From positions 174,031 through 238,030 of the forward strand of contig NZ_JACVAU010000004.1 in NCBI RefSeq assembly GCF_014852005.1: a stretch of DNA of 64,000 bases. Direction: 5' to 3'. The position numbers and the translations under genes are program-made. The stretch is from Pseudoxanthomonas sp. PXM03 (GTDB taxonomy: Bacteria > Pseudomonadota > Gammaproteobacteria > Xanthomonadales > Xanthomonadaceae). The notes under the pieces are model-generated. The model did no database searches. It had not been told where the DNA came from and saw only the letters and a program-made list of their open reading frames with translations. Within the stretch, counting starts at the first letter, position 1. Every line of letters begins with the position of its first letter. Positions 36,037-45,831 of this stretch are shown in pieces.

Positions 36037-37623
36037 ATGCCGGACATGACCGTTGTCGAACTGTCCCGTCTGCAATTCGCGCTGACGGCGATGTATCACT
36101 TCCTTTTCGTGCCGCTGACGCTGGGGCTGTCCTTCATGATCGCGATCATGGAGAGCGTGTACGTGATGACCGGGCGCGACATCTGGCGACGGATGACGAT
36201 GTTCTGGGGCACGCTGTTCGGCATCAACTTCGCCATGGGCGTGGCCACCGGCATCGTCATGGAGTTCCAGTTCGGCATGAACTGGTCCTACTACAGCCAC
36301 TATGTCGGCGACATCTTCGGCGCACCGCTGGCCATCGAAGGGTTGATGGCGTTCTTTCTGGAAGCGACCTTCATCGGCCTGTTCTTCTTCGGCTGGGACA
36401 GGCTGTCGCGCGTGAAGCACCTGATGGTGACCTGGCTGGTGGCGCTGGGCACCAACTTCTCGGCCCTGTGGATCCTGATCGCCAACGGCTGGATGCAGTA
36501 CCCGGTCGGCGCCGAATTCAATCCCGTCACCATGCGGATGGAAGTCACCGACTTCGCGGCCGTGCTGTTCAATCCGGTGGCGCAGGCCAAGTTCGTGCAC
36601 ACCGTCAGCGCGGGGTACGTGCTGGGCGCGGTGTTCGTGATGTCGATCAGCGCGTTCTACCTGCTGCGTGGACGCCACGCGGACCTGGCCAAGCGCTCGA
36701 TGGCGGTGGCGGCCAGCTTCGGCCTGGCTGCGGCGCTGTCGGTGGTGGTGCTGGGCGACGAGAGCGGTTACGTGGCCGGCGAGAACCAGAAGATGAAGCT
36801 GGCGGCCATCGAGGCGATGTGGGAGACCGAGCCGGCGCCGGCAGGATTCACTGCCTTCGCGATTCCCGACCAGGAAGCGCGCGCCAACCGTTACGCCGTG
36901 CACATCCCGTGGGTGATGGGCCTGATCGGCACGCGCTCGTTCAACACTGAAATCCCGGGCATCGGGGAGTTGGTCGAACGCGCGGAGGGCCGCATCCGCA
37001 ACGGCCAGCTGGCCTACGCGGCGCTGCAGCAGCTGCGCGCCAACCGCGAGGATGTGCAGGCGAAGGCGGTGTTCGACCAGCACTGGCGCGACATGGGCTA
37101 TGCGCTGCTGCTGAAGCGCTACCGCGAGGATATCGGCAGCGCCACCGACGCGGAGATCACGCGCGCCGCGGCCGACACCATCCCGCGCGTAGCGCCGCTG
37201 TTCTGGAGTTTCCGCCTGATGGCGGGCATCGGTTTCTACTTCATCGCGTTCTTCGCGCTGGCGTTCTGGCTGGCGACGGTGCAGAAGCTCGACAAGTACC
37301 CGTGGTTCCTGAAGCTGGCGCTGTACAGCCTGCCGCTGCCCTGGCTGGCGATCGAAGCCGGCTGGCTGATCGCCGAGTACGGACGGCAGCCGTGGGCCAT
37401 CGACGGCGTGCTGCCGACATTCATGGCCGCCTCGGGACTGCAACTGCACCAGGTCGTCATCTCGCTCACCGGTTTCGTGCTGGTCTACACCACGCTGGCG
37501 GTCATCGACGTGTACCTGTTGCGCAAGGTGATCCTGAAAGGCCCGGATGACGTGCCCGGCGGCGAACGGCGACCCGACCAGGCAGGCACGCCGCTGGCAC
37601 CCGCGTCCACGACCGTGGCCTGA
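36037..37623 (+). CDS. cydA: cytochrome bd ubiquinol oxidase subunit I
   Basis: Quinol-oxidising, haem-bearing subunit of cytochrome bd, 528 aa. The haem b595 ligand His is in TAMYHFLFVPLTLG (His21), haem b558 ligands are His in KFVHTVSAGYVLGAVFVMS and the Met in LMAGIGFYF, and GDESGYVAGENQKMKLAAIEAMWETE begins the Q-loop. The Q-loop runs to about residue 375, so this is the long (E. coli-type) form rather than the short cyanide-insensitive form. A TAGAAT -10 lies about 31 bp upstream. First gene of cydABX, divergent from ccoN. Confidence 0.97.
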   Translation: MPDMTVVELSRLQFALTAMYHFLFVPLTLGLSFMIAIMESVYVMTGRDIWRRMTMFWGTLFGINFAMGVATGIVMEFQFGMNWSYYSHYVGDIFGAPLAIEGLMAFFLEATFIGLFFFGWDRLSRVKHLMVTWLVALGTNFSALWILIANGWMQYPVGAEFNPVTMRMEVTDFAAVLFNPVAQAKFVHTVSAGYVLGAVFVMSISAFYLLRGRHADLAKRSMAVAASFGLAAALSVVVLGDESGYVAGENQKMKLAAIEAMWETEPAPAGFTAFAIPDQEARANRYAVHIPWVMGLIGTRSFNTEIPGIGELVERAEGRIRNGQLAYAALQQLRANREDVQAKAVFDQHWRDMGYALLLKRYREDIGSATDAEITRAAADTIPRVAPLFWSFRLMAGIGFYFIAFFALAFWLATVQKLDKYPWFLKLALYSLPLPWLAIEAGWLIAEYGRQPWAIDGVLPTFMAASGLQLHQVVISLTGFVLVYTTLAVIDVYLLRKVILKGPDDVPGGERRPDQAGTPLAPASTTVA

Positions 37624-37635
37624 CAGGAGGACGAC

Positions 37636-38784
37636 ATGGACACGATTCCCCTCGACTACGCGACCCTGCGCCTGATCTGGTGGCTGCTGCTGGGCATCCT
37701 GCTGATCGGCTTCGCCGTGATGGACGGCTTCGACCTGGGCATCGGCACGCTGTTGCCCGCGGTGGCGCGTACCGATGCCGAGCGCCGGCTGGTGCTGAAC
37801 GTGGTGGGCCCGGTGTGGGAAGGCAACCAGGTGTGGCTGATCCTGGGCGGTGGCGCGATCTTCGCGGCATTCCCGGCGCTGTATGCAGTCAGCTTCTCGG
37901 GCTTCTACCTGGCGATGTTCCTGATCCTGTTCGCACTGATCCTGCGGCCGGTCGGCTTCAAGTTCCGCAGCAAGGTCGAAGACCGGCGCTGGCGGGCGGT
38001 GTGGGACTGGGCGCTGTTCGTCGGCGGCTTCGTGCCCGCGCTGGTGTTCGGCGTGGCGATGGGCAACGTGCTGCTGGGCGTGCCCTTCCATTTCGACGAC
38101 ACGCTGCGCATCCATTACAGCGGCGGCTTCTTCGGTCTGCTGTCGCCGTTCGCGGTGCTGTGCGGCCTGGTCAGCGTCGCCATGCTGGTGGCCCATGGCG
38201 CCAGCATGCTGGTGCTCAAGACCGACGGGCCGGTGGCGCTGCGTGCGCGGCGCCTCGGCTCGCTGGCGGCGGTGGCGACGGCGGTGTTGTTTGTGCTGGC
38301 CGGCGTGTGGGTGGCGAAGGGCGTGGACGGTTATGCCGTGGTGGGAGCGGCCGTGACCGATGCCGCGTCCAATCCGCTGTTCAAGCAGGTGACCAGCGCG
38401 CGCGGCGGCTGGATGGCGAACTACCAGGCGATGCCGTGGACCTGGATCTTCCCGATGCTGGGCGTGGCGGGCTCACTGGCCGCTGCCGGGCTGTTGCGCG
38501 CCGGGCGCGGCATGGCGGCGTTCCTCGCCTCGGCGCTCGCCATCGCCGGCATCATCCTGACCGAAGGCTTGGCGGTGTTCCCGTTCCTGCTGCCGTCCTC
38601 CTCCCATCCCGCATCGAGCCTGACGCTGTGGGATGCGTCTTCCAGCCACCTGACGCTGTTCGTGATGCTGGTGGCTACCGCCGTGTTCCTGCCGCTGGTG
38701 CTGCTGTACACCGCCTGGGTTTACCGCGTGCTGCGCGGCAAGGTGAGCCCGGAAAGCCTGGAACAGAACCACAACGCCTACTGA
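37636..38784 (+). CDS. cydB: cytochrome bd ubiquinol oxidase subunit II
   Basis: Structural subunit of cytochrome bd, 382 aa (E. coli 379), with about eight helices. It has [54 protein letters not shown] and [39 protein letters not shown], all diagnostic of CydB. It starts 12 bp after cydA with GGAGGA upstream. Confidence 0.97.
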   Translation: MDTIPLDYATLRLIWWLLLGILLIGFAVMDGFDLGIGTLLPAVARTDAERRLVLNVVGPVWEGNQVWLILGGGAIFAAFPALYAVSFSGFYLAMFLILFALILRPVGFKFRSKVEDRRWRAVWDWALFVGGFVPALVFGVAMGNVLLGVPFHFDDTLRIHYSGGFFGLLSPFAVLCGLVSVAMLVAHGASMLVLKTDGPVALRARRLGSLAAVATAVLFVLAGVWVAKGVDGYAVVGAAVTDAASNPLFKQVTSARGGWMANYQAMPWTWIFPMLGVAGSLAAAGLLRAGRGMAAFLASALAIAGIILTEGLAVFPFLLPSSSHPASSLTLWDASSSHLTLFVMLVATAVFLPLVLLYTAWVYRVLRGKVSPESLEQNHNAY

Positions 38785-38793
38785 GGAACGACC

Positions 38794-38913
38794 ATGTGGT
38801 ACTTCTCCTGGATACTCGGCGTCAGCCTCGCGGCCAGCTTCGCCATCCTCAATGGCATGTGGTACGAGATGCGCGAGAACGACCGCGCCAACGAAGCCCG
38901 TGGCGTGACGTGA
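38794..38913 (+). CDS. cydX: cytochrome bd small subunit CydX (YbgT family)
   Basis: A 39-aa single-helix subunit that stabilises the haem centres of cytochrome bd. It starts MWYFSWILGVSLAASFAILN, then GMWYEMRENDRANEARG, the CydX pattern (MWYF-W-LG...N-x-W). The stop TGA is at 38911-38913. It follows cydB by 9 bp with GAGGA upstream. It ends 6 bp from the stop of a convergent GH43 gene. Confidence 0.93.
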   Translation: MWYFSWILGVSLAASFAILNGMWYEMRENDRANEARGVT

Positions 38914-38919
38914 CGCGCC

Positions 38920-40536
38920 TCAGGCGAGCGCGCGGTAGCGGAAGTCGCTGAACTCGACCGTGCCCGTGCCGGCGCTGTAGAGCGCCAGCCGGAGACTGAG
39001 GAAGCCGCCGAACACGTTGTGGTGCAGGCCGGAGACTTCCATCCGCGTGTCCAGCCGCTTCCATGTGCGGCCATCGTCGTGCGAGTGGTGCCAGGTGATC
39101 ACGTGGTCGTCGTTCGTCAAGCGGATGCGTACGCGCCGGGTCGGCATCGATTGTCGCGCCCAGGTCTGTTCTTCGGCGTACTGGAACACGCGCAATCCCG
39201 TCGGTGTGAAGCCGAGCCCGACGAAGGCCTTCGGGTTGTAGAACAGCAGCAGGCCGCCTTCGCCTTCACCCACCAAAGTCAGCGTGACCTCCGCCTGGTA
39301 GGCGCGGTCGCCGACGATGCAGGCCAGCGGGCTGCCATCGGCAGGCGAAGTGCCGGCGCCGGCGCCGGCGAGGCGGAGCGATTGCGTCCCATAACGGATG
39401 CGCTGCATCTCGTCAGGCCGCGGCGCGTGGAAGGCCCATTGCGTGCCGAGCCGGTCGGCAGTGAAATCATCCGACAGCGCCATGCCCGCGCCGCCCGCCA
39501 GGCCACCGCGCGGACTCGGCAACGGCCGCGACAGATCGCCGCCGCGTGCGCGGAACCACCCATCGTCGGTCCATTCGACCGGTTCCAGCAGCGTCTGCCG
39601 CCCGAGCGTGCGGTACCCATTCTCGTACCCGTGGTAGATCATCCAGCTGTCGCCGGCAGGACCGTCGACCAGCGTCGCGTGTCCGCGCGACCACCAGGGT
39701 TCGGCATCGTCCTGCGTGCGCACCAGCGGGTTGTGCGGGCAGTGTTCCCATGGGCCGTGGATCGAACGCGAACGTGCGGCGATCACCATGTGGCCGGTCA
39801 CCGGGCCGGCGGTGCCGCCGACGGCGGTGACCAGATAGAACCAGTCGCCGCGGCGCGTCAGCTTGGGGCCTTCCGGCGCGAAGTTCTCGGTGATCCAGTC
39901 ATCCGGGTAACGCCACGGACTGTACGCATGCTCCAGCGCCCCGTCGGTCGCCAGGCCATCGTCGGTGAGCCGCACCTTGCGGATGCCGTTGACGAACAGA
40001 TAGCGCCGGCCGTCTTCGCCGACCGCGTGGCCGGGATCGATGCAGCCATCGATGTGCAGGTCGACCGGTTCGCTCCAGGGGCCACGGATGTCGTCGGCCC
40101 AGATGACGTGGATCTTCCACGCCCCGCCTTTCGCCAGGGAAGGCAGGTAAATGAAATAGCGGTCGCCGTGCTTGCAGAGATCGACGGCCCAGACCGTGCC
40201 GACATGCTTGTGCAATGCGGGCCCGAGCGGCGTCCAGTTGACCAGGTCGGCCGAATGCCAGATCACCAGGCCGGGATAGGCATCGAACGACGAGAACGTC
40301 ATGTAGTAGTCGTCGCCGTCCCTGAGGATCGTGGGATCGGGGCGGTCGCCCGCGACGACGGGATTGAGGTAGGTGCCGTCGCCGAGATCGGCCTTGCGCT
40401 GGCCCTCGATGCCGGTGGCGTGCGGTGGCAGCGGCGCCGCGCATGTGCCTGCCGCACTGGCACGCGAAGACAGCGGCCAGGCGACCAGTCCCGCGAGCCC
40501 AGCCTTGAACAATCCGCGACGCGAGGTACCCGACAT
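38920..40536 (-). CDS. GH43 glycoside hydrolase, Tat-exported
   Basis: Five-bladed beta-propeller glycosidase of 538 aa, probably removing arabinofuranosyl or xylosyl units. Catalytic residues of GH43 are visible: Asp base in DRPDPTILRDGDDYY, pKa-modulating Asp in GCIDPGHA and Glu acid in FAPEGPKL. A C-terminal beta-sandwich (about 360-538, LSDDFTADRLGTQWAFH...) resembles the GH43_C2 domain. The start at 40536 (MSGTSRRGLFKAGLAGLVAW) gives a twin-arginine signal (SRRGLFK); GGGAG lies upstream. Last gene of the galactose/xyloglucan operon, 22 bp after the other GH43. Exact substrate uncertain. Confidence 0.85.
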   Translation of the reverse strand: MSGTSRRGLFKAGLAGLVAWPLSSRASAAGTCAAPLPPHATGIEGQRKADLGDGTYLNPVVAGDRPDPTILRDGDDYYMTFSSFDAYPGLVIWHSADLVNWTPLGPALHKHVGTVWAVDLCKHGDRYFIYLPSLAKGGAWKIHVIWADDIRGPWSEPVDLHIDGCIDPGHAVGEDGRRYLFVNGIRKVRLTDDGLATDGALEHAYSPWRYPDDWITENFAPEGPKLTRRGDWFYLVTAVGGTAGPVTGHMVIAARSRSIHGPWEHCPHNPLVRTQDDAEPWWSRGHATLVDGPAGDSWMIYHGYENGYRTLGRQTLLEPVEWTDDGWFRARGGDLSRPLPSPRGGLAGGAGMALSDDFTADRLGTQWAFHAPRPDEMQRIRYGTQSLRLAGAGAGTSPADGSPLACIVGDRAYQAEVTLTLVGEGEGGLLLFYNPKAFVGLGFTPTGLRVFQYAEEQTWARQSMPTRRVRIRLTNDDHVITWHHSHDDGRTWKRLDTRMEVSGLHHNVFGGFLSLRLALYSAGTGTVEFSDFRYRALA

Positions 40537-40558
40537 GCGAACTCCCGTGATGGCGCGG

Positions 40559-42232
40559 TCAGCGACGGACGGCGTAGGGTCCGAAGGTGTTGCCGATGAA
40601 GCCGCCGGCCTTGTCCGCACTCAGCAGGCTTGCGTCCAGGTCGGTCGCGACGGATATCCACTCGCCTGATGCCAGCGCGTAATCGGCATCCAGGCGCGGT
40701 CCGTCGAGGCGGAAGCGCAGCGTGATCGGCATGGCATTCGCATCCAGCGGGATGCGCGCCAGCCGTTCGCCTTCCTTCGCGCCATCGCGGCGGCTGCGCT
40801 GGTACAGCGACACCGCCACGCCGCGCGCGTCGCGTTCGACACCGAGCACGTAGTGGCCGTACTCGTTCTGAATCAGCGCGAGTCCGGCCAGCTCCCCGGG
40901 CGCGGGATCGAACGAGGTGATCGTGGTCTCCAGCGTGGCGTTGTGGTGTTGCAGGCGGTGCGCGACGTAGGACGGTTGGCCGGCGGTGGCGCCGAATCCA
41001 CCGAGCGGCATCGTGCCGGGCGAGAGTGCCAGACCCTGTGCACCGGTGGTGTACCACCTCGTCTTCGGCGGATGCAGCGTCATCCACGACGGCGGCAGCG
41101 CCGGCGCATCGAAGCGCTCCGTCCATTTGATCGGCCCACTGGTCGGCAGCGGCTGCGGATTGCGCGGCAGGTCCGGGCGCTTCACGACCATCGGCACGCG
41201 CTCGCCACGCGGCAGGATCACCGGCCAGCCGTCCTTCCACGTGACCGGCAGCAGGAAGGTCTCGCGGCCCAGGTTGTACTGGTTGCCACGGTACGGACGC
41301 GTGGCAAGGAAGACCGCCCACCACGTGCCGTCCTTGAGTTGCACGAACTGCGCGTGGCCGGTGGACGTCACCGGATCGGGGCGTTTCGGGTCGAGGTCAC
41401 GCTGGGTCAACGACGGGTTGCCCGGGAACGTTTCGTACGGCCCCGTCAGCTTGCGGCTGCGCCAGACCATCTGCGCATGCTGCTCGCCGGTGCCGCCCTC
41501 GGCGGCGGTCAGGTAATACCAGCCGTCGTGCTTGAAGATGTGCGGCCCTTCGATGTGCTCGGGATTCGTCGACGGATCCGCGCCGCCATCCACCAGCAGG
41601 ATGCGTCCGCCCACGCGCTCGCGCTTGTCGAAGTCGAAGCGCTGCAGCCAGACCGCGCGGTGGCCGTCATAGCGCAGCTTTCCATCGGGCACGTCGTTGT
41701 GCACCACCCACGCGCTGCCATCGTCGTCGAAGAACAGCGAAGGATCGATGCCGCTGACGCCGAGCCAGATCGGGTCGGACCAAGGGCCGGCTGGATTTTC
41801 TGCCGTCACCACGAAGTTGCCGCGGTCGCAGTAGAAGCAGGTGTTGGCGATGTAGAAGGTGCCGTCGTGGTGGGCGAGGGTGGCGGCGAAGAGGCCGCGT
41901 GTCAGTTCTTCCTTGTCGCCGTAGTGGATCTGTTCCGGGCGATGGATCGCGTTGCCGATCTGCGTCCACGACACCAGGTCGGTGCTGTGGAAGACCGGCA
42001 GGCCGGGGAAATAACCGAAAGTCGAGGTGACGAGATAGAAGTCGTCGCCCACGCGGATGGCGGACGGGTCCGGATAGAAGCCGGCGACCACCGGGTTGCG
42101 GAACTGCGTGGCGTCGACGGATGGGCCACCGTCGTCGCCGGCATAACGGACCTCGCGGAAGACGGCGTCACCCGCCCATGCGGATGCCATCGAAAGAACG
42201 CCCATCACCGCCAGTGCGCAACGCGTCAGCAT
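40559..42232 (-). CDS. GH43 beta-xylosidase/alpha-L-arabinofuranosidase (GH43_12-like)
   Basis: Secreted glycosidase of 557 aa, of the XynB/GH43_12 type. A Sec signal peptide (MLTRCALAVMGVLSMASAWAG) precedes the propeller (about 40-330), with catalytic Asp in FYPDPSAIRVGDDFYLV, Asp in SGIDPSLFFDDDG and Glu in HIEGPHIFK, then a C-terminal beta-sandwich (about 365-557). The X. citri XyGUL also contains a GH43, which acts on arabinosyl-substituted xyloglucan. It starts at the ATG at 42232, 11 bp after the dgoK stop. Presumed periplasmic. Confidence 0.88.
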   Translation of the reverse strand: MLTRCALAVMGVLSMASAWAGDAVFREVRYAGDDGGPSVDATQFRNPVVAGFYPDPSAIRVGDDFYLVTSTFGYFPGLPVFHSTDLVSWTQIGNAIHRPEQIHYGDKEELTRGLFAATLAHHDGTFYIANTCFYCDRGNFVVTAENPAGPWSDPIWLGVSGIDPSLFFDDDGSAWVVHNDVPDGKLRYDGHRAVWLQRFDFDKRERVGGRILLVDGGADPSTNPEHIEGPHIFKHDGWYYLTAAEGGTGEQHAQMVWRSRKLTGPYETFPGNPSLTQRDLDPKRPDPVTSTGHAQFVQLKDGTWWAVFLATRPYRGNQYNLGRETFLLPVTWKDGWPVILPRGERVPMVVKRPDLPRNPQPLPTSGPIKWTERFDAPALPPSWMTLHPPKTRWYTTGAQGLALSPGTMPLGGFGATAGQPSYVAHRLQHHNATLETTITSFDPAPGELAGLALIQNEYGHYVLGVERDARGVAVSLYQRSRRDGAKEGERLARIPLDANAMPITLRFRLDGPRLDADYALASGEWISVATDLDASLLSADKAGGFIGNTFGPYAVRR

Positions 42233-42243
42233 CGTCTGCTTCC

Positions 42244-43155
42244 TCAGGTGGTGGTGGCGGCGCTCGTGCGGCGTGACCACAGCGCATGCAGGCCGCGTGC
42301 GGCCAGGTCTTCGGGGTGTCGCTGCACGCCGACGCCCAGCGTAGTGAGCGCGTGCGCGTACGACGCCAGCAGGCGGTCGTTGCCGATCAGGTGCACCTGT
42401 GCGGGACGCGGCGCATGCGAGAACAGACCCGACGCGCGCAGCTCATGGCCGATCAGCAGGCCGGACAGGTACGACGGCAGCGCCGGTTCGGCGAACTGCT
42501 GGAACAGGCCGGTGGTGCGTACGCCGAACAGATGGTGCAGCAGGCCGCCCGCATCCGCGCTGCGCTTGAGACCGGCGTCGAACGCATAGCCATCGAAGCG
42601 CACGTCGCCGACGGGCATCAGTCGTCCCAGGATGCTGTGCTGGCGCAGGACCGCATAAAGCTCGCCGGTCATCGCGGTCGCGATCCGCTGTACCCTGCCG
42701 TCGCGCACCGTGACCCATTTGCTGTGCGTTCCGGGCAGGCAGACCAGGTGCGTGCCGCCCGGCAGCACGTCCAGCAATGCCGCCAGTTGCGTCTCTTCGC
42801 CGCGCATCACGTCGGGCACGGTGTCGGAATCGTTGTCGCGCAACCCCGGCACCAGCCACAGCGCCCGGTCGTCGAAGCCCGGAGGCTGGAAGCGCTGCAT
42901 GCCCAGCGCCAGCGCATGGTTGCCGGCGGGGCACGGCAGGTAGGGCATTTCGTGCCAGCCGCCGCGACCGCCGACCATCCCGCACAGCAGGACGTCGGTA
43001 TCGTTCCAGCCTGCGATCTCCTGCGCCAGCACGTCGCCGAAACGGCCATCGCAGGCCATCACGCCATGGTCGCTGCGACGGCGCTCGCGGACCTGGCCGT
43101 CGTCGGCCATGCGGTACAGGCGCAGGGTGCTGGTGCCCCAGTCGACGGCGATCAT
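42244..43155 (-). CDS. dgoK: 2-dehydro-3-deoxygalactonokinase
   Basis: Phosphorylates 2-keto-3-deoxygalactonate to KDPGal, the step before aldol cleavage; cytoplasmic. The 303-aa protein (E. coli DgoK 292) starts MIAVDWGTSTLRLYRM, the DgoK ATPase-fold signature, with MVGGRGGWHEMPYLPCPA, GEETQ, PGTHSKWV and LSGLLIGHEL. Its ATG overlaps the stop of the lactonase gene (ATGA). Confidence 0.93.
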   Translation of the reverse strand: MIAVDWGTSTLRLYRMADDGQVRERRRSDHGVMACDGRFGDVLAQEIAGWNDTDVLLCGMVGGRGGWHEMPYLPCPAGNHALALGMQRFQPPGFDDRALWLVPGLRDNDSDTVPDVMRGEETQLAALLDVLPGGTHLVCLPGTHSKWVTVRDGRVQRIATAMTGELYAVLRQHSILGRLMPVGDVRFDGYAFDAGLKRSADAGGLLHHLFGVRTTGLFQQFAEPALPSYLSGLLIGHELRASGLFSHAPRPAQVHLIGNDRLLASYAHALTTLGVGVQRHPEDLAARGLHALWSRRTSAATTT

Positions 43156-44051
43156 GGCAGCCGCACCCGGTCGACATCGCGGGCGAGACGACGGTCGTTG
43201 CGATGCGCGAAGACGCCCCCCGACAACGGATGCGTCGCCAGCGCAGCAGCATCCAGTCCAACGCGCGCGCTGGTGACATACAGCAGGTCGTCGCGCAGCG
43301 TGCAGCAGGACGGTTGCGATGCCGGCACCCGGACGATGCGGTCGATCCGGCCATCCGGCAGGTATCGCACCACGCGGCCTGCTCCCCACTGTGCATTCCA
43401 CACCGCGCCTTCTGCATCGACGATGGAGCCATCCGGCTCCGCGCTCGTCAGGTCGAGGTCGACGAACACCGCGATGTCGGACACGCTTGCGGTGGCAGCG
43501 TCGTACCGGCAATGCAGGATCTGCGGCGTCACCGAGTCGCAGAAGTACATCCGCGTGCCGCTGGCGTCGAAGCAGATCGAATTCGGAATGGCGGCGCGCG
43601 GCAGCGTGAGTTCACGCAGACCATGCGCGGCCGTGTACTGGTGGAAGCGGCCGGTCGGACGCAGGTCAGTGTGTTCGCTCTTCGTGCCGAACACGAAGCC
43701 CCCGTGGCGATCCGCGCGGCCGTCATTGACGCGGGTCATCGGGTCGTCCGCTTCGACGTCGGCCAGCTTCTCGAGGGAGAGCTCGCGGCTGGACAGCTGC
43801 GCTTCGACATCGCTGGCGTACAGGCCCTTGGCCAGGCCCAGCAGCAGGCGTCCATCTTCGCCCAGTGCCAGGCAGCCGAGCGGGGCGGGCAGCGACCAGG
43901 TATGCGTGTGCCCGCTGTCGGGGTCATGTCGCCACAGTTCGGCGGCGAGGATGTCGGTCCAGTACAGCACCCGGCGGCGATCGCACCACAGGATGCCTTC
44001 GCCCAGTGCGCAGCGGCTGTCGACGGCCAGGGTCGCCAGCGCCGTCGTCAT
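43152..44051 (-). CDS. SMP-30/gluconolactonase-family sugar lactonase
   Basis: Beta-propeller metal-dependent lactonase of 299 aa. Metal ligands typical of SMP-30 are present: Glu in LGEGILW, Asn in RVNDGRADRHGGFVFG, Asn in PNSICFD and Asp in EPDGSIVDAEGAVW. In this operon it should hydrolyse D-galactono-lactone to galactonate (context inference); arabinono- or xylonolactone are alternatives. The ATG at 44051 follows the dgoD stop by 4 bp. Confidence 0.88.
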   Translation of the reverse strand: MTTALATLAVDSRCALGEGILWCDRRRVLYWTDILAAELWRHDPDSGHTHTWSLPAPLGCLALGEDGRLLLGLAKGLYASDVEAQLSSRELSLEKLADVEADDPMTRVNDGRADRHGGFVFGTKSEHTDLRPTGRFHQYTAAHGLRELTLPRAAIPNSICFDASGTRMYFCDSVTPQILHCRYDAATASVSDIAVFVDLDLTSAEPDGSIVDAEGAVWNAQWGAGRVVRYLPDGRIDRIVRVPASQPSCCTLRDDLLYVTSARVGLDAAALATHPLSGGVFAHRNDRRLARDVDRVRLP

Positions 44052-44055
44052 GGCG

Positions 44056-45207
44056 TCACCACTCGGCCACGCTGCCATCGGCGTGCCGCCACAGCGGATT
44101 GCGCCAGCGCGGCGGCTGCCGGCTCGCTTCGACCAGGCGGGCTTCGTCGATCTCCACGCCCAGGCCCGGTTTTGGCAATGCGGCGATGCTGCCGGTGCCA
44201 TCGCACCGGAAGTCGTCCTTGTTGAGGACGTAGTCCAGCAGGTCGGCGCCTGCGTTGTAGTGGATGCCGATGCTCTGCTCCTGGAGCATCGCGTTGTGCG
44301 ACACGAAGTCCACCTGCAGGCAGGCCGCCAGCGCCACCGGGCCCAGCGGACAATGCGGCGCCAGCGCAACGTCGTGCGCTTCGGCCATCGCCGCGATCTT
44401 CACGCACTCGGTGATGCCGCCGGCGTGCGACAGGTCGGGCTGCAGGATCGCCAGCCCACCGGCGGCGAGCACCGGCTTGAACTCGGCGCGCGAGTACATG
44501 CGCTCGCCCGCGGCCAGCGGAATCGAGGTGGCATCCGACAGCGGCCGGTAGTATTCCCACTGTTCGGGCAGCACGGGCTCTTCGACGAACAACGGCTTGA
44601 ACGGCGCCAGTTCGCGCAGCAGCACGCGCGCCATCGGCGCACTGACGCGGCCATGGAAGTCGATGCCGAAGTCCACGCGGTCGCCCATCGCCTCGCGGAT
44701 CGCCGCGACCTTGGCCACCGCGGCGTCGATCGCGCGCGGGCTGTCGATCAGCTTCAGTTCTTCGGTACCGTTGAACTTGAACGTGTCGAACCCGAGCGAC
44801 TGGTACTGCTGCATCTGCGCGACGATGTCGGAAGGACGGTCGCCACCGACCCAGCGGTAGGTTTTCATGCGGTCGCGCACCAGGCCGCCGAGCAACTGGT
44901 ACACGGGCACGCCAAGCGCTTTTCCCTTGATGTCCCACAGCGCCTGGTCGATGCCCGCGATGGCGCTCATCAGGATCGCGCCGCCCCGGTAGAAGCCACC
45001 GCGATACAGCACCTGCCAGAGGTCGTTGATGCGCGCCGGATCCTGGCCAACCAGATAGTCGGACAGTTCGTGCACCGCCGCTTCCACCGCGTGCGCGCGA
45101 CCTTCGATGACCGGCTCGCCCCAGCCGGTGATGCCTTCGTCGGTTTCCACCTTGAGGAACAGCCAGCGCGGTGCGGCATGGTAGGTGCTGAGGCGGACGA
45201 TCTTCAT
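44056..45207 (-). CDS. dgoD: D-galactonate dehydratase
   Basis: Enolase-superfamily dehydratase converting D-galactonate to 2-keto-3-deoxygalactonate. At 383 aa it has the size of E. coli DgoD (382) and its motifs: [74 protein letters not shown], metal ligands in [24 protein letters not shown] and AGERMYSR, and the catalytic His in [11 protein letters not shown]. The ATG overlaps the dgoA stop (ATGA). Confidence 0.96.
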   Translation of the reverse strand: MKIVRLSTYHAAPRWLFLKVETDEGITGWGEPVIEGRAHAVEAAVHELSDYLVGQDPARINDLWQVLYRGGFYRGGAILMSAIAGIDQALWDIKGKALGVPVYQLLGGLVRDRMKTYRWVGGDRPSDIVAQMQQYQSLGFDTFKFNGTEELKLIDSPRAIDAAVAKVAAIREAMGDRVDFGIDFHGRVSAPMARVLLRELAPFKPLFVEEPVLPEQWEYYRPLSDATSIPLAAGERMYSRAEFKPVLAAGGLAILQPDLSHAGGITECVKIAAMAEAHDVALAPHCPLGPVALAACLQVDFVSHNAMLQEQSIGIHYNAGADLLDYVLNKDDFRCDGTGSIAALPKPGLGVEIDEARLVEASRQPPRWRNPLWRHADGSVAEW

Positions 45208-45827
45208 GCGGCGTGGTCCAGGTAGGCCTGCCGGAAACGCCGCGCGTGTTCGCGCGTGCGCTCGACCGGTTGGCCGGGCTTGTAAAGTTCGCCGCCGATG
45301 CCGGCGCCCTGACAGCCGGCTGAGAGGTAGCCGGAGAGGGTGTCGGGCGTGACGCCACCGACGGCGAATAGGGGGACGGGTGGCAGCACGCTGCGCAGTG
45401 CGCGCACCAGCGCCGGTCCGTGTACGGAAGCCGGGAAAAGCTTGAGCATCTGCGCGCCGGCATCGAGTGCGTCGAAGGCTTCGCTCGCGGTGGCGAAGCC
45501 GGCCGCCACCTGCAGGCCGTGCTCCACCGCGTGGCGGATGACCGCCGGACGCGTGTTCGGCGTCACCATCAAGCGGCCGCCGGCCGCCACCAGCGCATCG
45601 GCGGACGCCGTGGTCAGCACGGTGCCGGCGCCGATCATCGCGCGCTGGCCGAAGGCGTCCACGGCAATGCGTACGCTGTGCTCCCAGTCCGGCGAATTGG
45701 TCGGTATCTCGATCGCGTCGTAGCCTTCCTCCACCAGCGCGCCGACGTGCGCAGGCACCTCGGCGGGCGTGATGCCGCGCAGGATCGCGATCAGCGGCAG
45801 AGCGAAGGGGAGGGGGGGGCTGTCCAT
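45204..45827 (-). CDS. dgoA: 2-dehydro-3-deoxy-6-phosphogalactonate aldolase
   Basis: Class I aldolase splitting KDPGal into pyruvate and glyceraldehyde-3-phosphate. The 207-aa protein (E. coli DgoA 205) shows [14 protein letters not shown] with the catalytic Glu/Arg region, [19 protein letters not shown], and the Schiff-base Lys in [14 protein letters not shown] aldolase (Eda) is similar; the dgoD/dgoK neighbours decide for DgoA. The ATG at 45827 lies 4 bp after the SDR stop; the frame upstream is antisense-like. Confidence 0.94.
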   Translation of the reverse strand: MDSPPLPFALPLIAILRGITPAEVPAHVGALVEEGYDAIEIPTNSPDWEHSVRIAVDAFGQRAMIGAGTVLTTASADALVAAGGRLMVTPNTRPAVIRHAVEHGLQVAAGFATASEAFDALDAGAQMLKLFPASVHGPALVRALRSVLPPVPLFAVGGVTPDTLSGYLSAGCQGAGIGGELYKPGQPVERTREHARRFRQAYLDHAA

Positions 45828-45831
45828 GCGC

